From Cladopsammia gracilis (taxonomy: Eukaryota > Cnidaria > Anthozoa > Scleractinia > Dendrophylliidae), in NCBI GenBank assembly GCA_022457155.1, contig JAJGOT010000274.1:125001-189000 (forward strand): a stretch of 64,000 nucleotides of DNA. The letters are read 5' to 3'. The notes beneath the pieces are model-generated. The model was not told where the DNA came from. It ran no database searches and worked only from the letters and a program-made list of their open reading frames with translations. Positions 13,038 to 24,370 of the stretch are shown in pieces. Both the position numbers and the translations under genes were made by a program. Positions within the stretch are counted from its first letter, which is position 1, and every line of letters starts with the position of its first letter.

Positions 13038-13173
13038 GTGATGATGGAAAAGAATTTTTCGATTAGTAGTTTAAAGAATGTTGTAATTTTTATGGCCTTC
13101 ATTATCAATGTACTCACTGGCACAGCAACAAGGCTAACGCTTTTGCAGCATTGGCGGCTTTTTGAGATACGAG
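13038..13173 (+). CDS. Possible first exon encoding a signal peptide (orphan)
   Basis: Three ATG codons in a row at 13038 open a frame with a polar start (MMMEKNFSISSLKN), a hydrophobic core (VVIFMAFIINVLTG) and a small-residue region GTAT, as in a secretory signal peptide. The frame meets a good splice donor, GAG|GTAAGAA, at 13173 (phase 1). Downstream exons were not found before 17 kb, so this may be an orphan exon, an exon of a gene whose other parts are unrecognisable here, or chance. Confidence 0.25.
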
Positions 13174-15050
13174 GTAAGAATAAGCAAATTTATAGTCATT
13201 TGTCAGTTGATTTTTTTGCATCGCTTCCTTTGTTTGCCGAATCAGATCAATGTTTTACCGCAGAACATTTGTTCGTCTTTGGTTAGTTCAATACTTCAAC
13301 AAAAAAATAATTTTTTCTGCTCACCCTAAAAGGTGAATTCTGTACGATTATTGTTAAGAGCTTAAGAGCCTTGGAACATAAAATGGAAAGCAACGCACGA
13401 GTTTGTTAGCGTCATGTTTCCCCCTTAGATAGACAAACGTTTGCGTCCTGACCGCTTAATACAGAAGTTTGCATCAGAAAGTTTGCATCGTAATTGCTCA
13501 ATATCTTACCGTTTGAAGGTTGCTCGTTCTATATCGTCCTATATCGTCCTATATCGTCCTGTGTCAAATAATTTCTAGGTAAACGTTGTTCATGTACAAC
13601 TCGCTCAGTGAACATTTTTCAAGAAATTTAACAAGAAAAGCATGGATTCCACAAATTGAATGCCCGTTATAGATCGATTAAGGTAAAATTTAGACCGAAC
13701 TTCCATGACGAAAATAGACTGAGTAAAAAATACATTTGGCGTATGGTAAAATGATAAACAGTTGGGCTAAATTGCATCTGCACGCAAATATAACTTATTA
13801 GGCTAGGCAGGCTTTTCATTTGTTTGGTTAATCACAGTTCGTCTGCTGGAGACGGTCAAGTTTTCACGTTGTCTCTAACGGAAAACGTCCGTCCGTTTAT
13901 ACACGTAACTTCTGCTCGGGTACCTGTACCTGTATAGTACAAGTATAAATTAAGAAACAGGAAAGGCCTTTAAGGTTTCGAAAGGACAGTTTATCTGTGG
14001 TTTATCTATTTTGTCCCCAATTAGCTTCACAGCTAAATACTTCTGACACTCAAATTAAGCGTTTGCTTAACATTTGTTGATCAACAGTCATCATGCAATG
14101 TTGAACGGTTTTTAAACGAAAATATAGACAAGCTCTATTCCGTTCAACAACTGAGTTGCAACTTGTTGAACGACGACAGAGTTGCAACATCGTTCAGTAT
14201 TTTTGAGCAACAATTCAGGTTGAGAGTTGAGAGGTTAATAGTACAGAGAGTAGCTTAACGACTCAGTAATCGAGGCACGTGTAAATTTGATAGCTGCTTA
14301 GTCACTCCTACTTTCCGCGTTCTCATAAATCCGAGGACATGAGTTATCTCAGAATGGGAAAGAAACAATACTTTTAGAGGGGATCAAAAGATGAAACAAA
14401 ACCTATGGGATTATTGTAGAAAATAATGCACCCGATCAACCATCGATGTCTACCATGCTTTTATCCTTTCTCGCTTAATAGCGTGAGGCCGGAGATGACG
14501 TTGATCATTTTCATGCATGAATCATATCCGGTCAGATATGCATGCGTAAGTACAAAGAAGCGCAGAATAAATACGATTTCTTGAGCTTAGAGATTCTATT
14601 TGCTTCAACGTTTAACGCGCCTGTTTTCATGCCACCTTTGTGCAGTCGGGGGTGTATATTTGAGATCTGGGCTCGATGCGTAGGAGGAAAAATTGAATCC
14701 CTAATCGTCGCCGGTCGCTTGTCTTAGCCCGATATCCTGTTTCGCAGACCGTTCGAACAACAATTAACAATGCGTATCGTGAATCTAAAAATGACGAAAG
14801 TTCATTTTCTTCTGATGAACGTAAACAACCTCAGTCTATAACTAAGCATGAAAAAGCTTCTATTTCTTGTATGTTCAACGATGAACTTTAAAAAGGAAAC
14901 AGGCTGTATCCAGATTATATGCATGATATGCCTGACTGAGCCGCAGATTATCGAATAAACTTATTGTTTTCGTATGAGTAAAATCATCAGATCATTCAAA
15001 CGCGGTCTCCTAAGTGCAAGCGGAAACAGAACGTAAGCCACCCACCTCAC
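13174..15050. other. No gene recognised; two small repeats
   Basis: Contains three tandem copies of the decamer atatcgtcct (13530-13560). Around 14062-14215 there is a diverged relative of the ttgttgatcaacag MITE family that is complete at 29457-29701. Otherwise no feature can be supported. Confidence 0.5.
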
Positions 15051-15053
15051 TTA

Positions 15054-15173
15054 GGCCCGGTTCAAACGTCGAACTTCACATGTGCCGAACCTAATGCAAA
15101 TGAGCAAAATCTATTGTTCTTGCTAATTTGCATTAGGTTCGGCACATGTGAAGTTCGACGTTTGAACCGGGCC
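15054..15173. mobile_element. Palindromic MITE with TTA target duplication
   Basis: Arms of about 54 bases pair almost perfectly around a 12-base spacer; the outer ends are ggcccggttcaaacgtcgaa and its inverse. TTA flanks both sides (15051-15053 and 15174-15176), consistent with a PIF/Harbinger-type MITE. Near-identity of the arms suggests recent origin or folding constraint. Confidence 0.85.
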
Positions 15174-15317
15174 TTATTGATGTTTGTTAAGAGCTGAGAA
15201 AACAATAATCACTGAACTGGCATGTGACTATTCCATAAGAAACAAAAGGTTTCCTTTCCTCATCTTCCGTACGTATATACCCTGTAGATGCAGCTGAGAG
15301 TTCGTCAAATGAGTATA

Positions 15318-15458
15318 CAGTGGAATCCCGATTATTTGAACCAAAACCCGTTTCCCTTGGATTTGATTTAAGTCGATGCCACCTTCAATGTTTCGGGCTC
15401 CCGATTTTTCCAACCAATTTCCGTTTCCCTTGGAGGTTGGAAAATCTGGATTCCACTG
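15318..15458. mobile_element. pogo/Tigger-like MITE with TA target site
   Basis: Ends cagtggaatcccgatt and the inverse aatctggattccactg are flanked by TA on each side. CAGT...ACTG ends with TA duplication are the signature of pogo/Tigger-type Tc1/mariner MITEs (family knowledge). 141 bp, no coding. Confidence 0.75.
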
Positions 15459-15686
15459 TAGAAACAAGGACATTGGATAGACATTAAAAGTTTACTAACT
15501 ATTTTTTAACTTTTTATTTCCAACAAAGGAGAAGAAACGCTTTTTGACACATTGTTAACATTAACTTAAACAAGACTATAAACTACACTAGCAAAATACA
15601 AGGTAACATTGCACTATACTTATTACAAAGGTACTAATCGTAAGCGTTGGAAACTACTTACTAAGATATAAAGTGGCCATGTTGCC

Positions 15687-16002
15687 CCCGTGGGGGTACT
15701 CCCGACAATTTAGGATATGTGTGTGCCGCCAAGGTTCTCAAACCCTGACCCTATTTAAGGGTAGAAAATCGAGATTTGATACACTTTTTAAGGCCTAGTT
15801 TTAACAGACCATATCTTTTTCGTTTTGCGCGTTGGAGTGGATACTGCAATTTAGTGACCCTATCTAACGAATATCTAAGGATCACAATACCAAAAATATT
15901 TAAAAGGATACCCTATTTAAGGACTGAGCACCTCAAAAACCCTACCCTATCGGGCGGCACATACCTATATAGCGTGTATAAGGGAGTACCACCGCCCCCG
16001 GG
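15687..16002. repeat. Poly-C-bounded dispersed repeat, family B (copy 2)
   Basis: The left end is gtgggggtactccc. Degenerate units with 'accctatttaag' follow, and the right end is cacatacctatatagcgtgt, then ataagggagtacc and ccgcccccggg. The two ends carry the inverted motif gggtactccc/gggagtacc. Confidence 0.7.
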
Positions 16003-16018
16003 ATGTTGCCAGCATGTT

Positions 16019-16091
16019 TGCGTCGGTGGTGTAGTGTTTATCACGCCCGACGAGTAACTGGGAGACGTGGGTTCGATTCCCATTCGGGATC
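16019..16091 (+). repeat. tRNA-like (SINE or tRNA-pseudogene) sequence
   Basis: An A-box-like tggtgtagtg (16027-16036) and a B-box ggttcgattcc (16070-16080) are spaced as in a tRNA. The T arm gtggg-ttcgatt-cccat folds. The 5' and 3' acceptor halves do not pair, so it is not a functional tRNA; a run of T follows about 10 bases downstream. It directly abuts a family B repeat. Confidence 0.6.
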
Positions 16092-16329
16092 ATATGTTTT
16101 TTTTTTCCATGAGATGTGTGTTGAAAGTCGTTTATTTATGTGTACATGTTGTGGCGCAATTTTATCCTTGGTGCAAATTTTATTTTCCTTTGTTTAAAAC
16201 TCGTTATCATACATTATCATACATTACCATACCCCAAAAGAAAGGAAAATAGAATTTGCACCAAGGACAAAATTGCACCACAACATATACACATCACTGA
16301 AAACAATATCCTCACTATGATATAACAAT

Positions 16330-16503
16330 GGGCCATTTCCGAGTTACGTTATGCCTCGTTATCAAAGCGAGGCTAGGTGCACAACCTTTCATGTGAAAAT
16401 GGTTTTTTATTCAAATGCAAATATAACTCATCTTCATATGAAAGGTTGTGCACCTAGCCTCGCTTTGACAACGAGGCATAACGTAACTCGCAAACGGCCT
16501 ATT
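16330..16503. mobile_element. MITE with about 65-bp inverted arms
   Basis: The left arm gggccatttccgagttacg through gcacaacctttcat is repeated inverted at about 16436-16500. Short AT-rich centre, no coding. Confidence 0.8.
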
Positions 16504-17368
16504 ACCAAAATGCTCCTACATTTTTAAAAATTACACTACAACAAAGAGATTTCATTTAGCCCGAAAGAATAGGGAAAGCAATGATTCCTACAACAATTTC
16601 GTAAATGTAAAATGAAGTCAGTTACCTAAAACTACCAAGTAATTACACGGGCAATAGAGCAGTTTTTTAGTGATTGGCTAAAAAATCCCGCACCACTTTC
16701 TCGACCAATTAGAAGTAAAACCAAAACCAATCGTGACTTGCTCGCACGCGTTTTCCCGCGCTTGGCGCCGCCGACATGTAATTGCTTCGAGCTATGATTG
16801 GTTCATTGGATTGTTCACGACTGCTGTGATTGGTCAGAGTAATTACTTTGGTTTTGGTTTTACGACACACAATTGAAAACTGCTCTATCACGGGAAATTA
16901 TGCCCTTTTTGATCAAAACAGTACCGTAAATATTTCAGTTAAGCCGCCTTTGCTCTTACAGCTCTAACTTACAAAAGAATTCTCTAAGAGCACCAAGAGA
17001 AAATATCACTTGACTCCTCGAAGAGAGACTGACAAACTATAATAAGATTTAATTCAAACACACAAGAGTTTTCAAAGACACGAGATAAATCCTATTATAA
17101 AATTGGCCAATTTTTTCATGTTGCCGCGACCATTTCGATCTAAGCTATTCACAGCCAAAGACAGTTATTATTTATAGTTTCAGTGCATTAGCCACACTAG
17201 CCATACTAACCAGATAGTAATTGTTAACAAAACTGGACCATTGATAAAAAAAGCGTTTTTCGCTATTCAAATATAGGTAACATTGCCCCTTTAAAAATCG
17301 CATTTTGTGTCAATAACTCACTGCAGGTTTCCTTTGGCTTTTGCTAATTCAAGTAAATCTTTTCACAG
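16504..17368. promoter_or_regulatory. Upstream region and probable 5'-UTR intron end of TAZ gene A
   Basis: No gene is seen. The stretch ends with a pyrimidine-rich acceptor (tcttttcacag, AG at 17367-17368), 21 bases before the start codon of TAZ gene A, so a non-coding first exon and promoter probably lie somewhere here or further upstream. Neither could be placed. Confidence 0.4.
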
Positions 17369-17389
17369 ATTATACCGGCGAACTAAACA

Positions 17390-18787
17390 ATGATCTCTAC
17401 CGGACAGGCGTGGCAAGAAGAGCTACAGAGTTTTCTGCCTCATGCATTAGACTGCGTGGATCCAAACTGTCTGCGCCCTCTCTGCGTTAACTTGAAACTT
17501 ACCTTGAGGCATGTCCAGGTCTGTGAAAAGTTAGAACAGTGTAAAATCTGCCAAGGGATGAAGTCTCTGGCTGTCACGCATTCCAACTCCTGTAGGGATT
17601 ATTATTGTCGTGTACCATTCTGCATGGAAGCCAAGGTGACCACTCAGCAACAAATACTGATGGATGAACTGGTGAAACCGACTGATGCAGCTGATTTGAA
17701 GAGCGAGGATGACAACAAACATCTGCAGATCAATGAGGCTGGTGAGAACTATGGGAACGACAACGTCATCACAAAAGTCACCACACCTTCTCCTGTTCCT
17801 GTAACACAGAAAGCAACGCCGCCAAGTTTGACAAGAAAGAGCGGAGACAGATGTCTGGAGAAAGTGCCTCCTTCGGATCAAGATGTGGTCTGGCCTATGG
17901 CAGAATATCCTCCACCAGTCCCCAAGGGTCCTAGAGTCTCAACCGGTAAAACTGTCCAGCCAGAATGGACGGAACAATCCAACGACAATCCAAAAGTTGA
18001 GTCCCCAAAACGTTTTCCAGCTCAGAAATCACCACAAAGTCTAGATGGCGTGTGGGTTGACAGTGAAAGGTCCATTCCATCAGCCAAAACAACAACCGAT
18101 CCCCTTAAGGCTCCGTGCCAACCAGGTACAAAGAGAAAGTTATTGAGTGTCGTGTCCATTGACAAGTCTCAACCACCATTCAAGGTTTATCGTTCTGCAT
18201 CTGATTTGTCAAGAGCAACAAAAGATTTCTGCCCTGAGATGGAAATCATAGATAACAAATCTTCTCGAAGACCAACAAACAAACCGAATGACGCACTTAC
18301 TCCAGCAAACGGCAAAATCCTTTACAAGAGAAACTCGACCAATGCAGAGCTGTTGCCAAGTCCTCCTTCAAGACGTGTAGCTTCTAAACAAATTAAAAAG
18401 GAGAATTCAATCCCAACAGCGCCGAGACATCCAATCCACGACGTTAAGAAGAACTCCACTTCCACCAAAGACTCTTCGAAAGTCGCGGCCGTGAACTCCA
18501 TGTGCTTTCAGCCATTGGTTCATGTCGCTGGTAATTTTCCGGATGATTCAGCAGATTGCTACATCGATGAGGTATTCTCGACCCCTCCACCGTCTCCAAC
18601 ATTTGAAGTGTGGTTTGGTGAGACGGTGCGGAACAATGACAGTTCATTAAAAACTGTTCTCCTGGAAACTCTGTTTCAGTTACTCGGTGTTGTGACTCAG
18701 CCAAAAACAAAACAACAGGAAGCTCTTTTCGTCGATTTGTTAGAGCGGACACTCCGCGTAATGAAAACAGAAATAGCCAAGCAATGA
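17390..18787 (+). CDS. TAZ2-type zinc-finger protein A (465 aa)
   Basis: Predicted TAZ zinc-finger protein, unrelated to CBP/p300 outside the finger. Residues 16-82 carry three HCCC zinc sites: H18/C22/C27/C32, H41/C45/C51/C54 and H64/C68/C73/C78. The order matches the TAZ2 domain of CBP/p300, which binds transactivation domains of transcription factors (family knowledge); here the second loop is shorter. Residues 83-410 are low-complexity and rich in S, T, P and K, with a basic patch TKRK near 248 and possible sumoylation motifs LKSE (103-106) and IKKE (335-338). Residues 420-463 form a likely helical tail related to genes B and C. The ATG is preceded by an in-frame TAA six bases upstream and a splice acceptor 21 bases upstream. 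Single coding exon. Likely nuclear; exact role unknown. Confidence 0.9.
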   Translation: MISTGQAWQEELQSFLPHALDCVDPNCLRPLCVNLKLTLRHVQVCEKLEQCKICQGMKSLAVTHSNSCRDYYCRVPFCMEAKVTTQQQILMDELVKPTDAADLKSEDDNKHLQINEAGENYGNDNVITKVTTPSPVPVTQKATPPSLTRKSGDRCLEKVPPSDQDVVWPMAEYPPPVPKGPRVSTGKTVQPEWTEQSNDNPKVESPKRFPAQKSPQSLDGVWVDSERSIPSAKTTTDPLKAPCQPGTKRKLLSVVSIDKSQPPFKVYRSASDLSRATKDFCPEMEIIDNKSSRRPTNKPNDALTPANGKILYKRNSTNAELLPSPPSRRVASKQIKKENSIPTAPRHPIHDVKKNSTSTKDSSKVAAVNSMCFQPLVHVAGNFPDDSADCYIDEVFSTPPPSPTFEVWFGETVRNNDSSLKTVLLETLFQLLGVVTQPKTKQQEALFVDLLERTLRVMKTEIAKQ

Positions 18788-18976
18788 CAGAGACTTGTCA
18801 ATGGAAAAGGTGTTGAAACAAATTCAGTCACTTTAGAGTGTGTTTTTTAAGTCTATAACCTTTCTTTTCATAAAAGAAAAATTGTACTCCCGAATTTTTT
18901 AGGGGAATTAAGCATTTTGGAAAATCAAGTCTTCATAACTGGAAAAGAATACGTGTACTTTTCCTGTGTTTTTTTT

Positions 18977-18982
18977 AATAAA
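18977..18982 (+). terminator. Polyadenylation signal AATAAA for TAZ gene A
   Basis: Canonical AATAAA, 190 bases after the stop codon of the upstream gene on the same strand. Confidence 0.6.
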
Positions 18983-18989
18983 AAAGTGT

Positions 18990-21611
18990 GATTTATAATA
19001 ACTCGTCAGCTACTCTTTAGATGGGTAAGGCGTTATCAAGACGGAAACGATCTATAAAGTACCAATTCCAGGGGCAATTCCTCAGACATACCATAATAAG
19101 TATCTACAAAGGACGGAGCACCTATCGTGCACAGTGAAACGACAAAAAACTATCTTGCAAAGAAAAACCTTTTGGGCAGTTATCTAATAGATGTTGTATG
19201 CCGTACAAACAAAATTATCAAACAATTAGCTAAGTCCCTTACTGGTTTCATTTCGAATAAGGAGTTCACTGAGACTTATGTTGATTTTGTTCTCTGAAAC
19301 TGAGTTTCGGAAAGTTTTTTTACCATATTTCTTAGCAAAACAATCTATGTATAGCAGGAGCCTTAATCGGGGAAGAAGACCGTAACAACACATTCATTTC
19401 TTTAGAGGTGTCTGTCCCCTTATAAAGGACAATTTGGGCAATTTTTAGCAAACATTGCGCCATCGCGTGTGACACGCACGTGTGCTTGCGCGGACGTCGC
19501 GTTTGAGAAATTCAAAACAATGGGGCGATGTAGCAGCTCTCGTAAGGTCTCACACCATTGGTTTGCAACCCTTCGAGAGAACAATAGGACAAACATCACA
19601 ACAATGGTCCCTAACCCTAAAACCAATAGCAGCTGTGTTTTACAAGGCCAATGAAAATAAAGGTTTCTAAGAGCTGCAACCCTACTGAAACAAAGGTTGG
19701 ATTTTTCTGCTTAGTGAGCGCTTTTATAGATAAGACTCGCACAGAGAAAACAAAACACTCAATACTAGTTTAGGGAAAGTTTAATGAGTCAAGACATCTA
19801 TCACATGCATGACCCGACCCGCACAAAAAGACCGAAAGAAGCCAAAATTGTGGCGCTGTGTCGCTTGAGTTGAATGAATGAATGAATGAATGAAACTAGT
19901 GAAGGAGTAAAAGTTGAAAAGTTATCCCTAACCTGCGATTTTCAGCTAATTCTTGCAGTCATTTCAACCAGTAAACTGCTATAAAGCTATTTTTTTACCC
20001 TCGATTGTTGTTACAATCGACTGACCTGAACTGTTTGCACAGGCGGCGGAACGGGGGGGGGGGAAGCAGGGATGGGGAGGGGGGCTGTAGCTCCCCCGAA
20101 CGAAAATTTGGGGGGCACAGCCCCCCAACCCCCCACGTTTCGGTGCCGAAAATATCGCTAACGCAGCATAAACTTGGTTTGGCAAAATATTCAGTCTCAG
20201 AGCGTACATTTTCTGCCCTCCGACGACGCAAGAACTACCTAAGAAGCACCATGAGGCAGGATTGTCTGTACAACTGCCTACTTATGCATTGTCACCAATC
20301 GATTACGGACACATTGGACACTAGTCTTTTTTTTAGATTGCAAAGGGGTTTGCTTGTGCCAACGAACTACGCAAAGGACGTTTTGGGAATTTCGAGTTGG
20401 GGTATGCGCTTGACTTGGTGTATGACGAGGCCCCCGCCCCACACGTTTCAAAACGCTCCGCCGCCTCTGGTTTGAGAAAATTTATAACTCAACTGACGAT
20501 TAGTCTTGTTTTTTTGTTCATGGTGTTCATGTCGGATGAGACCAAGAAATGGTTTTTCAGTTTGGAAACAAAACAACTGAAGCAACACGACTTTCTACAT
20601 GGAAATGGAATTGATCGGCTTTTCTTGTATGCAGCTTTGTTAAAAGCTGTTTAAAACATTTCTTCAATTAAGCTTATTCTTGATGTTCGGTGATAAACCG
20701 GAAACATTTGGATTGCTTCTAAACATTTTAAAAGCTTGTTAGGACTGGCATGCAACTTTTAAAATAAGGTAAATATGTTAATTCTGGATTCAGTATTATT
20801 ACTTCATGTGTTCATCACGTATCCGGGCTTCATAAATCGTACGATATTGACTTGTACGAAACGGCTACTGACCTTTCTCCTCAGGAATGCTTTGTTAATG
20901 TTTTTCTGTGCCCAGTGAGCGTATGTAGAAAGCACGCATTTAGTTTGATTATTGATTATTGATTCCCACGCAGACACCTCGATGTAAATCAGAACGTTAC
21001 CCAGGCTGAGTCGAAACGAGGGACTCCAATATTCAAGGAAGTTTTCCCGGTTTCAAATCAATTTAAATCGATCATTCCAGTGAGAACTTTTCTCCGAAAA
21101 GTTAATACAGTCCAATGCCACTCTACAGACATTAATACGGACACCTCGTTACTAAGGACAATTTCCTGTCTCCTGACGGAATTTTAAAACGTCCATATAC
21201 TTAGAGGGCAACGCCAAGGAAAACGTCATCTGAAAACCTCAATTTCCCTCCCCAGACCAATGTTAATGTACAGGCTATTGCAAACCAAGGGCTGGATTCA
21301 CTAAGCCTTCCTGTGTTCTAAGTATTAGCCAGGAGCCATTAGCAATAGGCACATTGTTAATAGATAAGATAAGATAATATTAAATTAGACAAGCCTAATC
21401 AGGCTCACAACTGCTGGAGCTTAACCCGGTTTCGGTAGCATGATGAAGCGACTGAGAGTATTACTACTGCCCCCTGGATGGGATGCTAGTCAATCGCACG
21501 GTTACCCCCAGCATTTTGTCGCCGGTACCCATTTATACACCTGGGTGGAGTGAGAACACGTGGAGCAAAGTTTCTTGTCTAAGAAAAATAATACGACGGC
21601 AGAGACCAGGC
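18990..21611. other. No gene recognised; simple repeats
   Basis: Holds a (GAAT)n run at 19871-19894 and a G-tract hairpin around 20047-20140 whose stems pair ggggggctgt-type and acagcccccc-type tracts. An open frame of about 156 codons from 20005 crosses the G-rich hairpin and is not credible. Another part (about 21110-21180) resembles the 'ttaatacggacacc' pogo-like repeat. Confidence 0.5.
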
Positions 21612-22256
21612 TCCCGGGGGGAGGGGAGGGTACTCCCTATAATGGGCTATACGGGGATGCTCCGCCCGAAAGGGGTACCTTTTAGAAGTTGAATGCATAT
21701 GATAGGGTAGGGATTTCACGAGTTGAAGTATATGAAAGGGAAGGGATTTCACGAAGTATAGGAAAGGGTAGGGAAAACATGAGTTGAAGTATGAAAAAGG
21801 GTAGGGAAAACTGCCATTTAAGTATTATAAAAAAGGGCCTTTCAAAATATATCAAACAGACGCACGTAAAGGCTATATGAAATGGGTGCCATTTTCAATG
21901 AAAGTATACGGAAGGGGTACCTTTTCTGTCAAAAACGGTATATAAAAAGGGTAAGGATTTGGACCTCGGGGCGGAGCACCCCCGTACAAAACTTTGTCGA
22001 GTGCCAACACACAAAATGCCGTACTGCCCGCCGTACCGATTTTTAAATGCCATTTGCCAGTAAACCTTATCTAAACTGAATTCTTCATGCAACTAACCAG
22101 TTCCGCGAAAAGTGATACCCTATTCTAGACCAAAAAAATCTCTGATTACTATACCCTATCCCAGACTAAACTGCGTGAAAAACCATATCCTTCACAGCGG
22201 CACATACCTATATAGCTCATATATAGGAGTACCCCCCCCCCCCCCCCCCCTCCCCG
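21612..22256. repeat. Poly-C-bounded dispersed repeat, family B (copy 3)
   Basis: The left end cccggggggagg leads into gggtactccctataatggg. It is followed by repeated 'gggtagggatttcacgagtt' units of about 35-45 bases. The right part carries cacatacctatatagctc, then a C tract of about 20. A mid-element block with gcacccccgtacaaaactt marks an internal boundary, so two copies may be fused. Confidence 0.7.
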
Positions 22257-23741
22257 GCGCTGAATAATAGTAATGACCTTTAATTATACACGATGTTCGT
22301 TTAAAGCTTACAGCTTGTGGGGTAATGTAATTGTTTGTTTTTTTCTTTCAGGATGTGTGTTTTTCTGGATAACATCACAGTACCTGTCAGCATGGATAGT
22401 AAATCATGCTGTCAGATACCAAGTCGCGTTTAAATTTTACGTTAAGGAATGGAAAAAACCGTCACTGACTTAGCAGCTGAAGAATATTTATATGATATAC
22501 CAAAATTGTGTACAGTATACCCCCAATGGCAGCTAGTTCTATTTTGTTTCCGAGTTTTATCTTGATATTTATCTCTTCCGTTAACTAAAGATCAATTATA
22601 CATAGGCATTTCACTAGAGTCCTAGCGCAGTACGTGCTAGATTCCTAGCGCGTGACGAGACCAAAGCACGTCTGTGTATAAAGCTAGTGATTATGATTAT
22701 ATTACACATATTTTCATCTTTCACTGAATCTTATATATATAAAGCAGCGCTAATTGTTTATGCGCATCCTTACTGCGCACGCAATTCATGTCGCAACGCC
22801 ATGCTACGTCATGCACAAGTGCGCGCACCAAGGAAGAAATCTAAACATATGAAGTAAGAATGACCGATTTTGTCAACATTTTAGGGTGGCCTTTCAGATA
22901 TCTTATCTCCGAAATAAAGTAGGTGACCCCTCCATTTTTTTTGCATTTCTGACACGAGTAACTCGTCACCTAGCCGTAGCAAAAAGGTTTATAAAAAAAT
23001 CAATGTTAGAAGATTTTCGTGCGAACCTCCTTAAATGCAATTTCAGAGTTTATACAGAGTTTGCTGCAAAAGTGGATTAGTACGTTGTATCATCATGTCA
23101 TATATTCATTCTGATTAATGTGTAATGCGGAACTAATCAGAGCTACTCAGAATTCCGTAGTTTGACCTTGAGCCTTAACTTCGGTATTGATTTCATACCA
23201 CGTTTATTTTTTAAAAAGTCACCCTGTCTTTAAAAACACAAAACATGTTTTGCTCGATCATCTTCAGTTGCAAGTGAAAATTACAGTGTAGATTCAAAAT
23301 AATTTATAATTAAGCTGCAGGTACGAATGCAAATATTTGCGTTCGAGTTCCTTTTCACGAAATGCGCAGCTGAATGCACTATACTATGATCTAAACAAAA
23401 GAAGATCATCTGAAAGCTCACCATGAATTTCAGTCAGCTATGAGCATGTTTGATCGGTTCCTTCAGTACGGCTTCTTCCTTCCGCGATCCTGTCTTGGGA
23501 CGTAGTGTCGTAGCAACAACATCAAACAGAAGTCCAACAACGAACTATGAGATCTTTTTGTAGATCTGTTTGTAGATTAACTGTCTTCAATATTTATACG
23601 GCCTCCTCGTCGGGACATTAGGGGCGGCCAGTGGCGTTCCGGACACTGCAAATATTTTCAAATTTTTCTGCATGCAAGGCACAGTGTAACCAACATAAAA
23701 TTAGAAAGATTGTGCTCTTCGAACGCGATTATTACATATTA
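22257..23741. other. No gene recognised
   Basis: AT-rich. A possible acceptor (tttttttctttcag, near 22351) precedes an open frame ending at 22473, but no partner exon or recognisable product exists. Nothing else can be supported. Confidence 0.4.
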
Positions 23742-24196
23742 TACCGGGGGGAGGGGATACTCCCTATAATGGGCTATACGGGGATGCTCCGCCCGAAAGG
23801 GGTACCCTTTTGAGGCTGGAGGTATATGAAAGGATCGGGATTTCACGAGTTGAAGTATACGAAAGGGTAGGGATTTCACAAAGAATAGGAAAGGGTAGCG
23901 AAAACACGAGTTGAAGTATAAAAAACGTAGGGAAACTGTGATTTAAGTATTATAAAAAGGGACTTTCAAAATAATAAAATATATCAAACAGACGCACGTA
24001 AAGACTACATGAAAGGGGTACCATTTTCAATGAAAGGTATATGAAAAGGGAACCATTTTCATTGAAAGGTATATGAAAGGGGCACCTTTTCGGTCAAAAA
24101 CGGTATATGAAAGGGCAAGGGTTTGGACCCCGGGGCGATGCATCCCCGTACAAAATTGTGTTGAGTATCCCCCCCCTCTCCCCCCCCCCCCCCGAG
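23742..24196. repeat. Poly-C-bounded dispersed repeat, family B (copy 4, both ends present)
   Basis: The left end ccggggggaggggatactcc and the right end gagtatccccc with a long C tract are inverse to each other. The interior has degenerate units containing 'gaaagggtagggatttcac'. The opening (ctataatgggctatacgggg) matches copy 3 closely. Confidence 0.75.
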
Positions 24197-24370
24197 ATAT
24201 TATAACTGCATAGACTACATGCATGTGCTCATGTACACCGACCGGGCTTCATAAATCGTACGATATTGAGTTGTACGGAACTGCTACTGACCTTTCTCCC
24301 GAGGAATGTTTGTTGATGTTTCTCTGTGCCCATGAGAGTAGGAAGTATTTATGTTCGATTTAGTGTAATA

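Noticed and set aside
16019..16091. Functional tRNA gene
   Set aside because: A and B boxes are present, but the acceptor-stem halves do not pair and no clean anticodon arm is visible.
20005..20475. 156-codon open frame
   Set aside because: Runs through a G-tract hairpin and simple sequence; composition is driven by the repeat.
22273..22473. Open frame with a hydrophobic stretch following a possible acceptor (tttctttcag)
   Set aside because: A single short exon-like piece with no partner exon, no homology that I recognise and no polyadenylation signal nearby.
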